A stretch of DNA of 64,000 nucleotides from Tupaia tana (lineage: Eukaryota; Chordata; Mammalia; Scandentia; Tupaiidae), in the NCBI GenBank assembly GCA_026018925.1, contig JAKSZU010000009.1, positions 35,572,082 to 35,636,081 on the forward strand. The letters are read 5' to 3'. Position 1 is the stretch's first letter. Every line of letters begins with the position of its first letter. Made by a program: the position numbers and the translations under genes. Under the pieces are notes generated by a model. That model was not told the DNA's origin, did no database searches, and saw nothing but the letters and a program-made list of their open reading frames with translations. This document shows positions 1-11,678 of the stretch, piece by piece.

Positions 1-546
1 ATATTTTTAGCTTATTTTTGTGTGTAGCATGAGTTATGGATCATGTTTATTTTATTTGCATATGTATATCCAATTGTATAAGCATCATTGCCTCTATTCT
101 TTCTCAAATATCAGTTGACCATGTTTATATGGGTCTATTTATGGACTTTCTATCCTGTCTCAGCTATTCTATTTCTATATTCTTTTGCCAATATTGATCT
201 TTCTTGATTATTGTAGCTGTGTAGTAAACCTTAATATCAGCTAGAGGTCTTCCTCTAATTTCATTTTCAACATTTTATTTTGACTATACTAGTTTCATTC
301 TCTTTTCATAGTTGTTGTTTGTTGTTGTTTTTTGTTTCATTTTGAGTGGTGCAATAGTAAAACACAGTACTCTATAGGGCTGATCCACATAGGAAAGTTC
401 TAAATTTGCATTCAGACTTCTCTGAGTACACCAGACACATGTATTGTCCATGTTCTGAAGCAGGGGGCAGATAGTGATATCTAGACCTCATTGGGTGTGC
501 TGTTGCTATCATAGAAGAAATATATAACTTTAAATATTTTTTGGGA

Positions 547-728
547 GGGGCCAGCAGGTGGCATTGAGATTAGGGTGCTAGACTCCCACATAGCCAACCA
601 CAATTTGAATCCTGGAAATGGCAACTTGCTTTCTCTTTCTTTCTCTCTTTCTCTGTCTCTCTGTGAATGCATATTTTCTATAGTAAATTAAAAAAAATAA
701 TAAATAAAATTAAATAAATGATTAAAAA
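547..728 (+). mobile_element. Short-form tRNA-derived SINE
   Basis: A tRNA-like head starting ggccagcaggtggcattgag runs through a degraded B box (atttgaatcc) into a CT-rich stretch and an A-rich tail containing AATAAA. It lacks the GC palindrome and middle body of the long form. It sits inside the antisense L1 and is diverged, with no clear target duplication. Confidence 0.75.
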
Positions 729-976
729 AATTTGAACCACCGTATCTGTTTCTAGACAAGATATTCTTGCTGGAATTTTTATTGGAATTGCATGAATATT
801 TAGCTCAGTTTGGGAAGATTTGACATCTTAACAATGTCAGTTCTTCTAATCTATCAAAATGGTATGTTTTCTCATTTATTTAGATATCTATCAACAATAT
901 CTTGAGTTTCTTTTTCATTTTTTTTTTTGCATACAGGTCTTACACACATTTTCTTAGATTTACATAAAAGTTTTCT

Positions 977-978
<2 letters not shown>

Positions 979-1026
<48 letters not shown>

Positions 1027-1276
1027 AGAGGTTTTTGCTATAGGGCACATGTGCTTGCCAGAAAGACAGAGAGAGACAGAGAGACACAAAGCAAAAAAAT
1101 CACCCCTCAGGGGGGATGGCCATGCCACAGTCCCTTCTCCTCCATTCTCCTCTCAGAATCTTGAGCGCACATGCACACACGCCCAGCGTGAGTTTAAGCT
1201 ACTGGTTGCGGGACTCGAACCGCGGTGGACTATGTGGAAGTCCAACGACATAGCCATTACGCCAACTGCTGGTCCC
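979..1276 (-). mobile_element. Long-form tRNA-derived SINE, young, 47-nt poly(A)
   Basis: Read on the minus strand: tRNA head with intact B box (ggttcgagtcc), linker, GC palindrome, CT-rich tract, ccctatagcaaaaacctctc end motif and an uninterrupted 47-nt poly(A), seen as T at 979-1025. Belongs to the GAGTCC + TTAAACTC subfamily. I found no convincing target duplication, unusual for such a fresh tail. Confidence 0.9.
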
Positions 1277-1363
1277 AATGTTTTTAATGCTACTGTAAAT
1301 GGTACATTTTATTTCGATTTCTAATTGTTCATTGCTATAATATAGAAATATTATTTACAGTTA

Positions 1364-1619
1364 TTTATTTTTTAGTTATTTGCCATAGGGTGGTGTGCTC
1401 ACCAGAGAGAGACCAGAGAAAGACAAAGTAAAATCAAGAAATCACTCCCCAGGGGGAATGGCAACACCACAATCCCTTCTTCTCCATTCTCCTCTCTGGA
1501 TTTTGGGCATGCATGCACATGCATCCAGTGTGATTTTCAAGCTACTAGGTCCAGGACTCAAACTGTATTTGGCCGTGTGGTAATTCAGCCCCTTAACCAA
1601 CATGCTACCTTCTGGTTCC
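1364..1619 (-). mobile_element. Long-form tRNA-derived SINE, diverged
   Basis: Minus-strand copy with the tail-proximal motif ttgccatagggtg, the atcactccccagggggaatgg palindrome remnant and a worn tRNA head ending near ctggttccc. Inserted in the antisense L1 that resumes at about 1620. Confidence 0.8.
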
Positions 1620-2631
1620 CTGTAATTTATATGTTAACTTTGTATCCTGAAAATTTGTTCAACTCACTTATTAATTCTATTATTTTTATGCACCTTGCTT
1701 GGGATTTTTTCCAAAGACAATTATCTCATTTGTAGATAGAAATTGTTTTATTTCCTTTTTACATAAAGTACCTTATTTTTAAGAGCAGTTTTAGATTTTT
1801 ATCAAAATTTATGGAAAGGAGAATTCTCATAAATTCCATACCCTCTCTCTTCACTCCCTTCTCCCCCCCCCCAGGTTCCTCCATTATCAAGTGTTACATT
1901 TACTATAGCCAATAAATCATCAATATATATTCCTTTTAGTTCTTTTTATTTAAACCTCTTGTAGTTGGTAGTATCTAGAACAATGTTGATTAGGAATAGT
2001 AAGCTTGGATATTCTTGTCTTGTTCTTATTATATAGTTTTGTCACTAACTCAGGTTGAGGAAGTTCTCTTATAATCCTACATTTTAAACATTTTTAAAAA
2101 TCAGAAATGAATGTTGGGTTTTGCCAAATTCTTTTCTGCATTTATCAAGATTTAAAATGCATATAAATCACCTAGCAATATTTAAAAGTTGCAAATTCAG
2201 TTTCATTCACTCTGGTTTGAGGCCCAAGATTCTGCATTTTTTTAATAAGCTCTGAGATGATGTTGATGGTTGTATACCACACTTTGAATGGTAAAGGCTT
2301 AAGTTATACCACTGTGGCTTGAAAGGAAGATACTACTAGGAGATACAAAAAAAATGATGCAAGGAGAAATGTAGGAGTAAATGGTGAGTAAATTTTACTA
2401 TGGAGACCAGTGAAGGGTAGTATCAAGAAGTGGGATGGCCAACAGTTTTAAAAGATACAGAATTAAGCCTATCAAACATGAAACTAGTGTTGGTTTTATA
2501 GTAGAAGTTGTACTACTACTGTTTCTTATACATATTTATGATATTTGAAGCATAATATCATATTATAACCTAGCATCCCTCACTGTTCAAATCTGTTTGA
2601 TGTCCAAGTTTGAATTGTGAGGGTTCTAATC

Positions 2632-2663
2632 ATAATAATAATAATAATAATAAGAAGAAGAAG
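2632..2663. repeat. (AAT)n-(AAG)n microsatellite
   Basis: Compound trinucleotide run: AAT units pass directly into AAG units. Confidence 0.9.
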
Positions 2664-2702
2664 AAACAAAACAAAAACATAAAAACACCATGTGATCTGT
2701 AT

Positions 2703-2834
2703 GAATATATTTGATTCTTGAGTTTTGAGTAGTATTGATAGATAATTAACAATCACTATTCTGTCTGAATATATTTGATTCCTGAGTTTCAAGTAGTGAG
2801 TATTGATAGATAATTAACAATTACTATTCTAACT
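2703..2834. repeat. Tandem duplication of about 66 bp
   Basis: Two adjacent units, about 2703-2766 and 2767-2834, share gaatatatttgatt, agtattgatagataattaac and actattct in the same order, with a few substitutions and a small insertion. It does not match a repeat family I know. Confidence 0.85.
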
Positions 2835-2921
2835 AAAAACATTATTCTGAAATGTTTGGTTCCTGGGTTTGTATGAGTTCAAATAGTGGGAGACTTGTAT
2901 TTGTTTATGTATTTCTTTCCT

Positions 2922-3045
2922 ACTAGACTGCATGCTCCTTGAGAGTTAGTTTCATGTCTTTATTAATCTTTTGTTTTTAGCACCTTGCACATCATTTGAT
3001 ATATAGTAGGTGTTCATTAAATGTTCATTGACTTGTAATGAGCTG
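2922..3045 (+). mobile_element. L2 3' end
   Basis: The pattern actgcatgctccttgagag through cacctt, then tagtaggtgttcattaaatg followed by ttcattgact, is the typical 3' end of the mammalian L2 LINE. Confidence 0.65.
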
Positions 3046-3359
3046 AAGGAAGGAAGACAAATTAAAGGCTATTTTCTCAAAGGGGTCTAGTAGCAGAGGG
3101 AAAATTGTAGTCTGAGGAGGATTCAGGGCTGAGAGCTAAGAAAAAAAGATTTCTGTTTGTTTTGTTTTACTTTGTTCTGTTTTTATCATCTTGAAGCCAT
3201 ATAAACTTGAGGTTAGCTGTTGACAGAAAAGAAAGATCCAATGGATAGGGAGTGATTGAGGATATAGGAGAGAAAAATAATTAATAGAACACATTTCTGT
3301 AGCAGTATATATACCTGGTTTAATCATAAAGGGGGAATCATCACAATACTTTAACCCAT

Positions 3360-3463
3360 TTTTTAAAGCTTTTTGCCTTAGGGCATGTGTGCTTGCCACA
3401 GAGAGAGAGAGAGAGACAGAGACAGTGAGAGGAGAGGAAAAGTGAGAAATCACCCCCCAGGGG
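3360..3463 (-). mobile_element. Long-form SINE fragment (3' half only)
   Basis: Tail-side motifs (agctttttgccttagggcat, the GA-rich tract, atcaccccccaggggaga) are present, but the copy stops at the palindrome and the tRNA half is missing. In element terms it is 5'-truncated. Confidence 0.8.
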
Positions 3464-4321
3464 AGACTTTAATCCATTTTTGCATTCAATCAGATAGAAT
3501 CTTCCTTCACCCGCCATTCAGTCACAGCTATCACCAGAATCTACTGTAATACAGGACCTCATTGCCTTGTATCTGAGTAGATGTAACGGTTTTGTAATTA
3601 CTCTTCTATATTCTCATTCAAAAATCTTTCTTGCCTATAAGCTGACAAAGCCCTCTTCCAAAATCTTTTCTGGAAATAACATTCTTATTGGAGAACCCAT
3701 ATACAACACCTCTTTTCTTATCTCTAATTTCATCCAGTATCTTAAGCCCTAGAGATAGATGAAGATTTGGGACTTCTACTGTTCCCTTCCAGCTTAGATT
3801 CCTTTACAGGTTCTATTATCAGAAGATAGCACATGACTCTTGATTCTGTTGCTACTTTGGCATTTTACACTGAAATCAGTTGCTACAACTGAATTTAAAT
3901 GATGATACCTTGTATTTTCTAATCAAAGAGCAAGGATTGCAACCAAAGAGACTTTCTCTAAAAAAAACTATTTCAAAGGAACATCATCAACTATATAGTT
4001 GTTTGCATGTGCATGGATGTGCCCATGCATGTGTTATGCCATGAACATAATTTCTATTTGATTTGAGTGTTTTCTCATGTGTGAGCTAATTGATAGCTTA
4101 CAGGGTACTTGTGTTTTCCAGTCTGTTGTTTTTGCTCTGAGCAAAAGTTTACTCAGCTGATCAGAATATTTTGACAAGTATGCCTGTGTGTCCATGCACT
4201 GCAATTTGGTGTGAATTTTATGACTGCAATGACCCAATTTTAAGATGCAAATATTCCAAATTTACAAGAAAATAATGGAGCTAGCCTGACACAAGGAGTA
4301 ATGAACATTAAGATGTTAAAC

Positions 4322-4326
<5 letters not shown>
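3464..4326. other. No recognised feature
   Basis: Unique-looking AT-rich DNA. The open frames here are short and lack protein-like composition. I see no repeat family, RNA gene or conserved motif. Confidence 0.5.

Positions 4327-4372
<46 letters not shown>
4327..4372. repeat. (TA)n microsatellite
   Basis: 46 bp of uninterrupted TA dinucleotides. Confidence 0.97.
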
Positions 4373-4374
<2 letters not shown>

Positions 4375-5865
4375 AGTAAAGCACCTATGATTATAGCCTC
4401 CTCACATTTGCAAATATTACAAATGTTGTTCACAGAAACTGAGTTCTAACAAAAGTTACAAAGAGTTACAGTTTTTAGTTTCTTAAAAAAACCACTTTAA
4501 TTTAATTCTTAGGAATGTTCTAGTCAACATTTTATAAGTTATTTGCACCTTGAAAAAATACATGTACTAAAAACATGCATGTACTTTCTCAAATTCCTTC
4601 ATTTTTTTGATGTTCCCAAATACACATATGCCCAAATAATAGATTTTTGACAGTGAAAGTGTTTTGTTGTTTTTATTTTGTATTCAGTTGTTCAAAAACT
4701 GCCTTTACATAATTCAGTGTGATTTCTATCTCATACATTTCCAGACTATTTAATTTTTAAGATTCTGCTCACATAAAGAAATGCACATGGTATTTTATAA
4801 ATATATATAAGCCTTTGGTTATCCGTAAATATATATAAACATATATTTAAATATATATATTTAAATTATTTACATAGGTATATTATGAACTTTAATATTT
4901 AAAAACTTAAAAGTCAATTAACATAAGCACTAAGCTGTTATTACGTATAAAGAATGCCTTTACTATAAAAGCAGCAAAACATCATCAAGCACTAGATGAC
5001 AGAGAAAGCAAAGCAATCTGCATTCCCTGTAAGTGTGATGTTTTAGCAGCTTTCCTCGGCTAGATTGAGGCTGACTTGACAGGATTGATTATATTGACCA
5101 TTTTATGGGTCGATTGCTGAGCGATTGAACAGTTGATTTGATTTGGTTTTTTTAATGGCCAAAAAGACCAGATGGCTTGATTGGAATGATGACTGAAACA
5201 ACCAAATCAACTGTGAAAACAGTTGGATCACTGGTGATGTGTTAACACCATCCAACTTCTCAAAGAGATAGTTAATGTGTAGAAACTTCAAAGCTTGATT
5301 TTTTAGATTCAACTGTCATCCTGAGTCTTGATGGCTAGCTAGAATTAGTATTGCAGTAGACAAATTTAATTGTTTTTCCCCAAAATTTTCCAAAATGCAA
5401 ATTGACATTCTAAAGGATAGGATATTAAAGCAGCCAGAAAGAAAAGCAGCAAATTGTTAGTGCTATTGAGAAGCTTTGAAAGCATGCCAAGCTAAAATGA
5501 TGATGGGCCATGATATGAGAATCTATAATGAATTTATAGCACAAACACTGTGACTCATAAGCTTGTCACACAAGAACAATTTTTAAAAGTCCTTGCAAAT
5601 CGATACCTGTGTTACTTACTCTCTTGTATCTGGAAATGAGATTTTCCAAGTATTAGGAAACCTTATAAAAATAAAAAATATTAGCTGTTATAAAAGAAAA
5701 TACAGTATTAGGAAGTGATGATTTATATATATTAAGGCTTAAGAATCATTCTAGTTCTGTGACTTTTGGCTCCATTTATGATTCTGATGGCAATGTCTAC
5801 ACATAGAAGGTGAAATGGAGGGTTGGGAAAAATATCAAGATGTCTTTAGTTACAGTATATTTTCT
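4373..5865. other. No recognised feature
   Basis: AT-rich with short TA clusters near 4800-4870. The stretch 5060-5330 has many GATTG-like words but no clear repeat unit or hairpin. No gene signature seen. Confidence 0.5.
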
Positions 5866-6176
5866 TTTAAAAAAATCCTTTGCCAGAGAGGATATGCACT
5901 CACCAGAGAGAGAGAAACACACACACACACACGCACACACACACACACACACATACACACACATACACAGAGAGAGAGAGAGAGGACCAAAGGGAGCAAG
6001 AAAACACCTCCCAATGGGGCATGATCATGGTGCAACCCCTTCTCTATTTCTCCATCCTGTCAGGATTTGGGGCATGCATTCATGTATGCCAGCATGTTTT
6101 TAAGCTGCTAGGGCTGGGATTCAGCAATGTGGAGCCCAGCTATCTCAACCACTAGGCCACAGAGCCAGACTGGTTC
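5866..6176 (-). mobile_element. Diverged long-form SINE with internal (CA)n
   Basis: Minus-strand copy: tail side ctttgccagagaggatatgc, then the CT/GA-rich tract expanded to (CA)n at about 5918-5968 and (GA)n at 5969-5983, a worn palindrome (acctcccaatggggc) and a tRNA head remnant ending near gccagactggttcc. Confidence 0.75.
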
Positions 6177-6895
6177 CAATATCTTTTAATGAGAAACTCG
6201 ATGAGGGACATGAAATCCTCAAATTTTATGAGAATCAGATTTTTCTAAAACTTATTCTCCTTTTAAATTTCCTTTTTTAAAAATATAGTGGTATATATTT
6301 AATTTCTTTCACTAAGCTTTTCCCTTGCTTATCTAAATAAGAAATGTTACTATCTTGAAGACACAGTATATCAGATGTTTTGCTGGATTTGAAATAAGTT
6401 TTCATCTGATCATCTGTCAGATGGTAATGCCCATTTATCTGAGAATCTGGGTCCTTAATATGTATGGTAACTGTTGAGAGAGTGGCAATCCTGTTTTGGA
6501 GTTTTTCATCAAAACTACAAAGGCTAACCTATTGGGTTTCCATTCTTGGAATGTGCGGCCTAGAAATAGGTTTTGTCATTTTCTTAAGTCACTGAAATGA
6601 TTGTGTCTTTTTAATTTTATTTAATATGCTAAGCATTATAACTGAATTTCTGACTTTGGAGAAGATTTTGCATTCTAGAAATCTGGCTGACAATGTACAA
6701 ATGATGTAAACGTAAATAAAACAATTTGTGAAAAAAATAGGTTTTGTAGGATATGAAGTAGGTTTTATAGGATATCATTTGTCTCAGAGTATGAATTTAT
6801 CCATTTATTCTATTAAGTGTTAGGCAATGTTCAAGGTACAATGTATATAGTAGTTAATACTATAGACATAGTCACTGACAGACATTAATAATCTT
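6177..6895. other. No recognised feature
   Basis: Unique-looking AT-rich DNA; no repeat family, RNA gene or plausible coding segment recognised. Confidence 0.5.
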
Positions 6896-7400
6896 CATAA
6901 TGCATTTTTATTGAATTTTTTAATTTAAATTTGATCACTGTACATTTTTACAGTGTACAACATGGTTTTTCCCAGCATGAATACAGTGCATATTAGTCAA
7001 GTCAAACATTACTATATACATTATCATCAGCAGATAACTTTGTCTATTCAATGTGTTGTTTTTTCCCTAATCCCCTCCCTCATACCCCCTACTATCCCCC
7101 CTCTTATTCCCCCATACTGTCTCTAGTATCTGTCATTGCCCTTCCTGCTATTATACCTTCATATATTTCAATTTCTGCTATAGAGTGAAGACATTTGGCA
7201 TGTATTGAATGGGGACATACAATGCTTGTCTTTTATAATCTGGCTTATTTCACTTAGTGTTAAATCTTCCATATTAATCTACTTTATATCAAATGTCAGG
7301 GTCTCACTGTTTTTTATGGCTGAGTAATATTCCTTAGAGTACACGTGCCACATGTACTTTACACGTGTCCTTTCAGGGATCATTTCTATAGTCCATTACT
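6896..7400 (-). mobile_element. L1 3' end, antisense
   Basis: Minus strand reads as the end of L1 ORF2 followed by 3' UTR. Diagnostic plus-strand words are tggctgagtaatattcc, tggcttatttcacttagtg and the C-rich block near 7065-7110. It is 5'-truncated, so only the last 500 bp or so remain. Confidence 0.75.
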
Positions 7401-7439
7401 TCATAATATATTTGTAATGAAATATTTTCATAAGAGCTG

Positions 7440-7672
7440 TTGCAGAAAGATCAGGGTTTTGTGAATGGATAATGGAGAATAGTAGCACTTTTACTTTGGT
7501 GGCCAAGCAAAGTCTTGGGATCTGAAGAATGGGTATGGTAAGGGGAGAAATGTCTCAGAGTGTGTGAGCGAAGGCATGGAAGGGAAGACTCATGTGGCTG
7601 GAGAACAGAGAGAGAAGACAGAACATTTTAAGGTAAACCTGAAGAGGTGGGTAGAAGCTGGGTCATGCAGAG
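7440..7672. mobile_element. Possible ancient L2-class repeat
   Basis: Purine-rich text with words such as gaaggcatggaaggg, catgtggctggag and gggtcatgcagagt resembles a widespread ancient mammalian repeat that I associate with L2. Assignment is by word similarity only. Confidence 0.4.
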
Positions 7673-7679
7673 TGTATTT

Positions 7680-8093
7680 TGATAGCTTTCTAGGGATGCT
7701 GTAATAAAATCCTACAAACTGGGTGGGTTAAGCAATAGAAATTTACTAATTCATTGTTCTGAAGGCTAGAAGTCCAAAATCAAGGTGTCTATATGACTAG
7801 TTCCTTCTGAGGGCTGTGAGAAGAAGAATCTGTTCTAGGTCTATCTCCTTGACTTATCATCATCACTTTACTTTTCTTCACACCTTCTTCCCTCTATCCA
7901 TGCATCTCTGAGTCCAAATTTTCTTTTTCATAAGGATCTCAGTAATTGCATCAAGACTCACCCTAAGGATCTTACTTTAAGTTGATTACCTCTCTAAACA
8001 CCCTATCTCCAAGTAAGGTCACATTCTGAAGTACAGAGGATTAGGACATCAATATATGGATTTTGAGAAGAACACAATTAAACCCATAACACA
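7680..8093 (-). mobile_element. ERVL-MaLR LTR, antisense
   Basis: Plus-strand words ctgtaataaaatcctacaaa, ctgaaggctagaagtccaaa, atcaaggtgtct and cacattctgaagtac, ending in aacccataacaca, follow the antisense order of a MaLR (MLT1/MST-type) LTR. It is a solo LTR remnant without internal region. Confidence 0.75.
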
Positions 8094-8215
8094 GGGCCTT
8101 GGGAGACATGCTAAGTATTTTTTATTCTTTCCTACCTGCCTAGAGCTACCATTGAAATATTTTTAATTTTTTAAAAAGATTGTTCTGCTGTATGGGGAGT
8201 GTATTGTAGGGAGTT

Positions 8216-8671
8216 ATATTAGTTTCCTGTTGCTGCTGTAACAAATTTACATAAAAGTAACAACTTTAACCCATAAATTTATCATCTGGCTCACCTAAAA
8301 GTCTAAAGTCCCAAATCAGTTTCATGGGGGCTAAAATTGAGACAAATACCTTCCCTTTGAAGGCTGTAAAAGAAAAGTCCATTTCTTTGTCTTTTGTTAC
8401 TTTTAGATACTACATTCTTGATTCATGGCTTCTTCCTTTATTTTCAAAACCATTAACAAACCATCTTCTCTGACCAAACATTATATCTTCTCTTTCTGAC
8501 TTTGATTTTCAGTCTACCTCTCATAAGGATCCTGGTGATGGATTGGAGCAATCTATTGATAGATGATCCAGGATAATATCCTTCTTTGAAGATCCTTGAT
8601 TTAATCACATTTGCAAAATCTTTGTTATTGTGTAAGTACCATCAACATAGGTTTCTGGAATTAGGATGTAG

Positions 8672-8702
<31 letters not shown>

Positions 8703-8711
8703 CACGGGGGG

Positions 8712-8759
<48 letters not shown>

Positions 8760-8775
8760 ATAATTCAGCATACCA
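8216..8775 (-). mobile_element. MLT1-like LTR, antisense, with (TG)n/(GA)n
   Basis: Starts with ttagtttcctgttgctgctg and ends cagcataccaca, the two termini of an antisense MLT1 LTR. A (TG)n at 8672-8700 and (GA)n at 8713-8756 expanded inside it, close to its element-5' end. It lies 120 bp from the previous MaLR and overlaps the duplicated block 8589-8864. Confidence 0.8.
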
Positions 8776-8864
8776 CAGGATTCAAGAATAAAAGCAAAAA
8801 GTCAATTATGAACCTATTGCAGCAATATAACAGGAGATGATACTAAATTGCATTGGGTACCCAA
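8589..8864. repeat. Local duplication, copy 1
   Basis: Matches 10539-10772 in the same orientation. Shared words include tttaatcacat, tgcaaaatct, tggaattagg, acataattcagcatacca, aagaataaaagcaaaaa, taacaggagatgat and attgggt. Homology continues beyond the LTR terminus near 8775, so it is not just two copies of one LTR. Microsatellites explain most of the length difference. Confidence 0.8.
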
Positions 8865-9640
8865 GGAGATGGGGATAAGTAGTCAGGAAGCAGTCAGATT
8901 GTAGAATTATTTAGGACAAAATCAATGGGACTTGCTAATGAGTTGAGTAGGGTGGTGGAGTATGAGAGATGGAGTCAATTGTTATTCAGTTTTTATCTGA
9001 TATACTTCCTGAATATTTTGAACCTCATCTTTGTATCATAGACTAAGAAATTTAAGCATTGAATTTGGAAAATGCTTCTGTATAGTTCTAAAAGTAGTCA
9101 TTTCTTTGCGTTCAAAAAGAAGTTTTACTTCCATGTTTGTTTTGGCATAGGTAGAAATTTTATTTTTAACTTTTTGGAAGAGTTGTATAAAACAGTTTGC
9201 TCAGATTTTGAAACCTTATGAATAAATCATTTGAAATGCCCTACTAAATTTTCTATTTATCCTATTAAGTTTGAAAATGAAAGAGAAAAAAAAGCTAAAG
9301 AATTGGAAAATAAAGTTAATTAGCAAAGGAAAACTGGTTGAGTGTTCAAAGTGTATAAAGTGTGAGAGGCAGTTGAAATACTAAAAAGAATAATTTTCAT
9401 GAGTAGATGACTGAGTCTTGAACATGTTTTGAATGACATTACAAGAGAGGAGGCTGGATTTTAGTTGCAGGTCTCCAAAAATGTCTCACAGAGAAGAGTA
9501 GAGAGATGGACCTGTTAAGTTCCCTTGACTGATAACTGTAGCCAGGAACTCTGGGGAGTATTTAGGATATGAAAAGGAAGAACATAAAATTATATGTGAA
9601 ATCTTAGGCTAGAATATTAATACTGTGAGGTAAATTGATC
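8865..9640. other. No recognised feature
   Basis: Unique AT-rich DNA. No repeat family or gene signature recognised. Confidence 0.45.
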
Positions 9641-9649
9641 ACACTGGAA

Positions 9650-9800
9650 TAAAAACTGAGTATGCAAGATGTGCACATACATAACCATGATCTTAGCTCG
9701 GTGAGACTGCGATGGATCATGGCATGAGATGCTGTTGTTATGGGTGCCTCCCCTCCTCTTTTCCTCCTGAAAGAAATAAATAAACTTAAAAAAAGCAGAG
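9650..9800 (+). mobile_element. Possible second-family SINE, 3' part
   Basis: The end gggtgcctcccctcctctttt followed by AAATAAATAAA and an A-run resembles the 3' end of the second SINE family (compare 34130-34186). The tRNA-like head is too worn to confirm. Confidence 0.3.
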
Positions 9801-9869
9801 TGTTTATTTTATGAAGTTTCACACACCTCTAGGAACTCATTCCTGAATCATATTAAATTAAAATCCTTT

Positions 9870-10495
9870 TAGGGGAAAGTGGTGTCAGTAAGATGATGTA
9901 ATACGTGTTTTTGGCACTCATCCCCTCAACCAAACGCCAATTTAAACAATCATCCAAGCACAAAAATACTTTTGCAAGAGGTAAGGAATTCGTGTGAGAG
10001 CATACAGTACCTGGGTGTAGCACAGAAATAAGAAAAGATGCATTGAAGAGGCTAGAAACGATAGTTTCATTATCCATGTCACCTGCTACCTGCATATTCA
10101 GTGCAGAGACATAGCCTTCCATGTAGGAGAAGAAGAGTGAGTAAGCACTTTACTGCAGACCACAGCGAACCTACTGTCTACCTCAGTGGATTCTGTTACT
10201 AGGCTGGTCCCTATAGCCTCAAACATCTGTACTGCCCCAGGCCAGGCTGTCCCAATGGCCTGAGGTTTCAAATCAGCCCCTGAAGACTCAGGTTCTAGGC
10301 CAACCACTGTGCTAAATTGGTAGCTGTGTACACAGGAGGAAGGCAAAAAATCAACAGAGTGAAGACACAATCTACTGAATAGGAGAACATATTTACAAAT
10401 TATGTGTATAAGTCGCTAATATCTAAAGTATATGGGGAACTCAACTAAATGACAAGAAAACACTTGATCTGATTAAGAAATGATCAAGTTACCAG
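9870..10495 (+). mobile_element. Rearranged old L1: 5' UTR joined to ORF2 3' part
   Basis: About 9875-10345 has L1M-type 5' UTR text (agtacctgggtgtagcacag, cacctgctacctgcatattc). About 10346-10490 then reads like the C-terminal part of ORF2 (caatctactgaataggagaa, ggggaactcaactaaatgac). ORF1 and most of ORF2 are missing at the join. Confidence 0.6.
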
Positions 10496-10538
10496 ACCCT
10501 GCAGTCAGCGCCCCCGGGTTTGCACTATTTTATGATAG

Positions 10539-10772
10539 AAAATCCTCAATTTAATCACATCTGCAAAATCTGTTTTACTGTGCAAGTAGCATAAACACAG
10601 CTTCCTGGAATTAGGTTGTAGATATTTGTGTGTCTGTGTATGTGCATGTATGGAGAGGGAAGGGACATAATTCAGCATACCACAGTAATAAAGAATAAAA
10701 GCAAAAAAAACACTTACAAAGCTATGACAGCAATGTAACAGGAGATGATGGTAACTTGGATTGGGTCACCAA
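10539..10772. repeat. Local duplication, copy 2
   Basis: Partner of 8589-8864 about 1.9 kb away, same orientation. It contains the element-5' end of an antisense MLT1 LTR plus about 90 bp of flanking non-LTR sequence shared with copy 1. The dinucleotide tracts of copy 1 are absent or short here. Confidence 0.8.
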
Positions 10773-11662
10773 AGTCACAATGCCAGTAGCTCTTTCATCT
10801 GCCCATACCAAGAGGATTGTGGGGAGAGTGATTGGGACAGTAATGCAAAAAACTGCTAAAGTGAAAGTTACCAGGCTTGTTCTGGATCCCAATTAAAGTA
10901 TAATGATAAGAGGAAAACCTACTTTGCCCACAGTGTCCTTCAGCAATCCACAGTTATGCTTCTCAAAGCCTTATCTGTTCCACAGATGAAACATGTAAAA
11001 CATGAACTGGCCGAAATCATTTTTAAAGTTGGAAAAGTCATAGATCTAGTGATAGGAAAATCCTGTGCAGGAAGTACCTACCTGAAGAGTTCAGGTAGTT
11101 TAGAAACCACTCACCTAACCAAAACTCTAGAATAACTCTAGTTCTCTTCAACACAGCGAAGGAGGATTGGAAGGAGACAAAGGAAATGATTAACATGTTC
11201 ACTTTATAGGAAAGGAAAATTTTCTGTTTTATCATAAATTACCTAGTTACTCTTGTTGTATATTATTAAATAGCTAAAATTAAATGAAGTAAAAAGCCAT
11301 TATAAATTTTCATAAAGGGTTATGGTCATGTTTCAAATGTTCTTTTCAATTAACTTGCTTTTGTGTTCACTAAGTATTACATTAAGTATAATCTGCTGCA
11401 CTATTTTGTAAGCATTGTGTATGAGAAGATAGATTGGGTTTGTTTGTTATTGTCTTTTTATTCAAGGGAGTCTTGAATTAGAACCCTTATTTTGGGAGAA
11501 TACTTTTTGATACAAACAGATGTTTTTGTTGTTTTATATTTAAAATAAATAAAAATTATTTTTTATGATTTCACCAGTTCCAAAGAGAAATAATTGACAT
11601 ACTTTCAGTCAGTCTTTTCCAGATTAAAACATATTAATGAGAATTTTGGCATGATGGAAATA
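10773..11662. other. No recognised feature
   Basis: Unique-looking DNA; I see no repeat family or coding signature. Confidence 0.45.
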
Positions 11663-11678
11663 AAATTTAATTTTTTTT

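Larger units (their letters stand above)
1..2150 (-). mobile_element. Old L1 ORF2 region, antisense, interrupted by SINEs
   Basis: Read on the minus strand, blocks at about 1-340, 735-930, 1277-1360, 1620-1760 and 1935-2150 follow the order of the L1 ORF2 reverse-transcriptase region. This is recognition by eye from familiar antisense L1 stretches. No long open frame remains. Three SINEs split it. About 345-545 does not look like L1 and is unexplained; about 1790-1930, with a C-run, may be a different old L1 segment. Confidence 0.7.

Noticed and set aside
5060..5330. Many GATTG-like words suggesting a minisatellite
   Set aside because: Spacing is irregular and no unit aligns over more than about 10 bp.
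5810..6155. Several overlapping frames with His-Thr repeats
   Set aside because: Translations of (CA)n inside a SINE.
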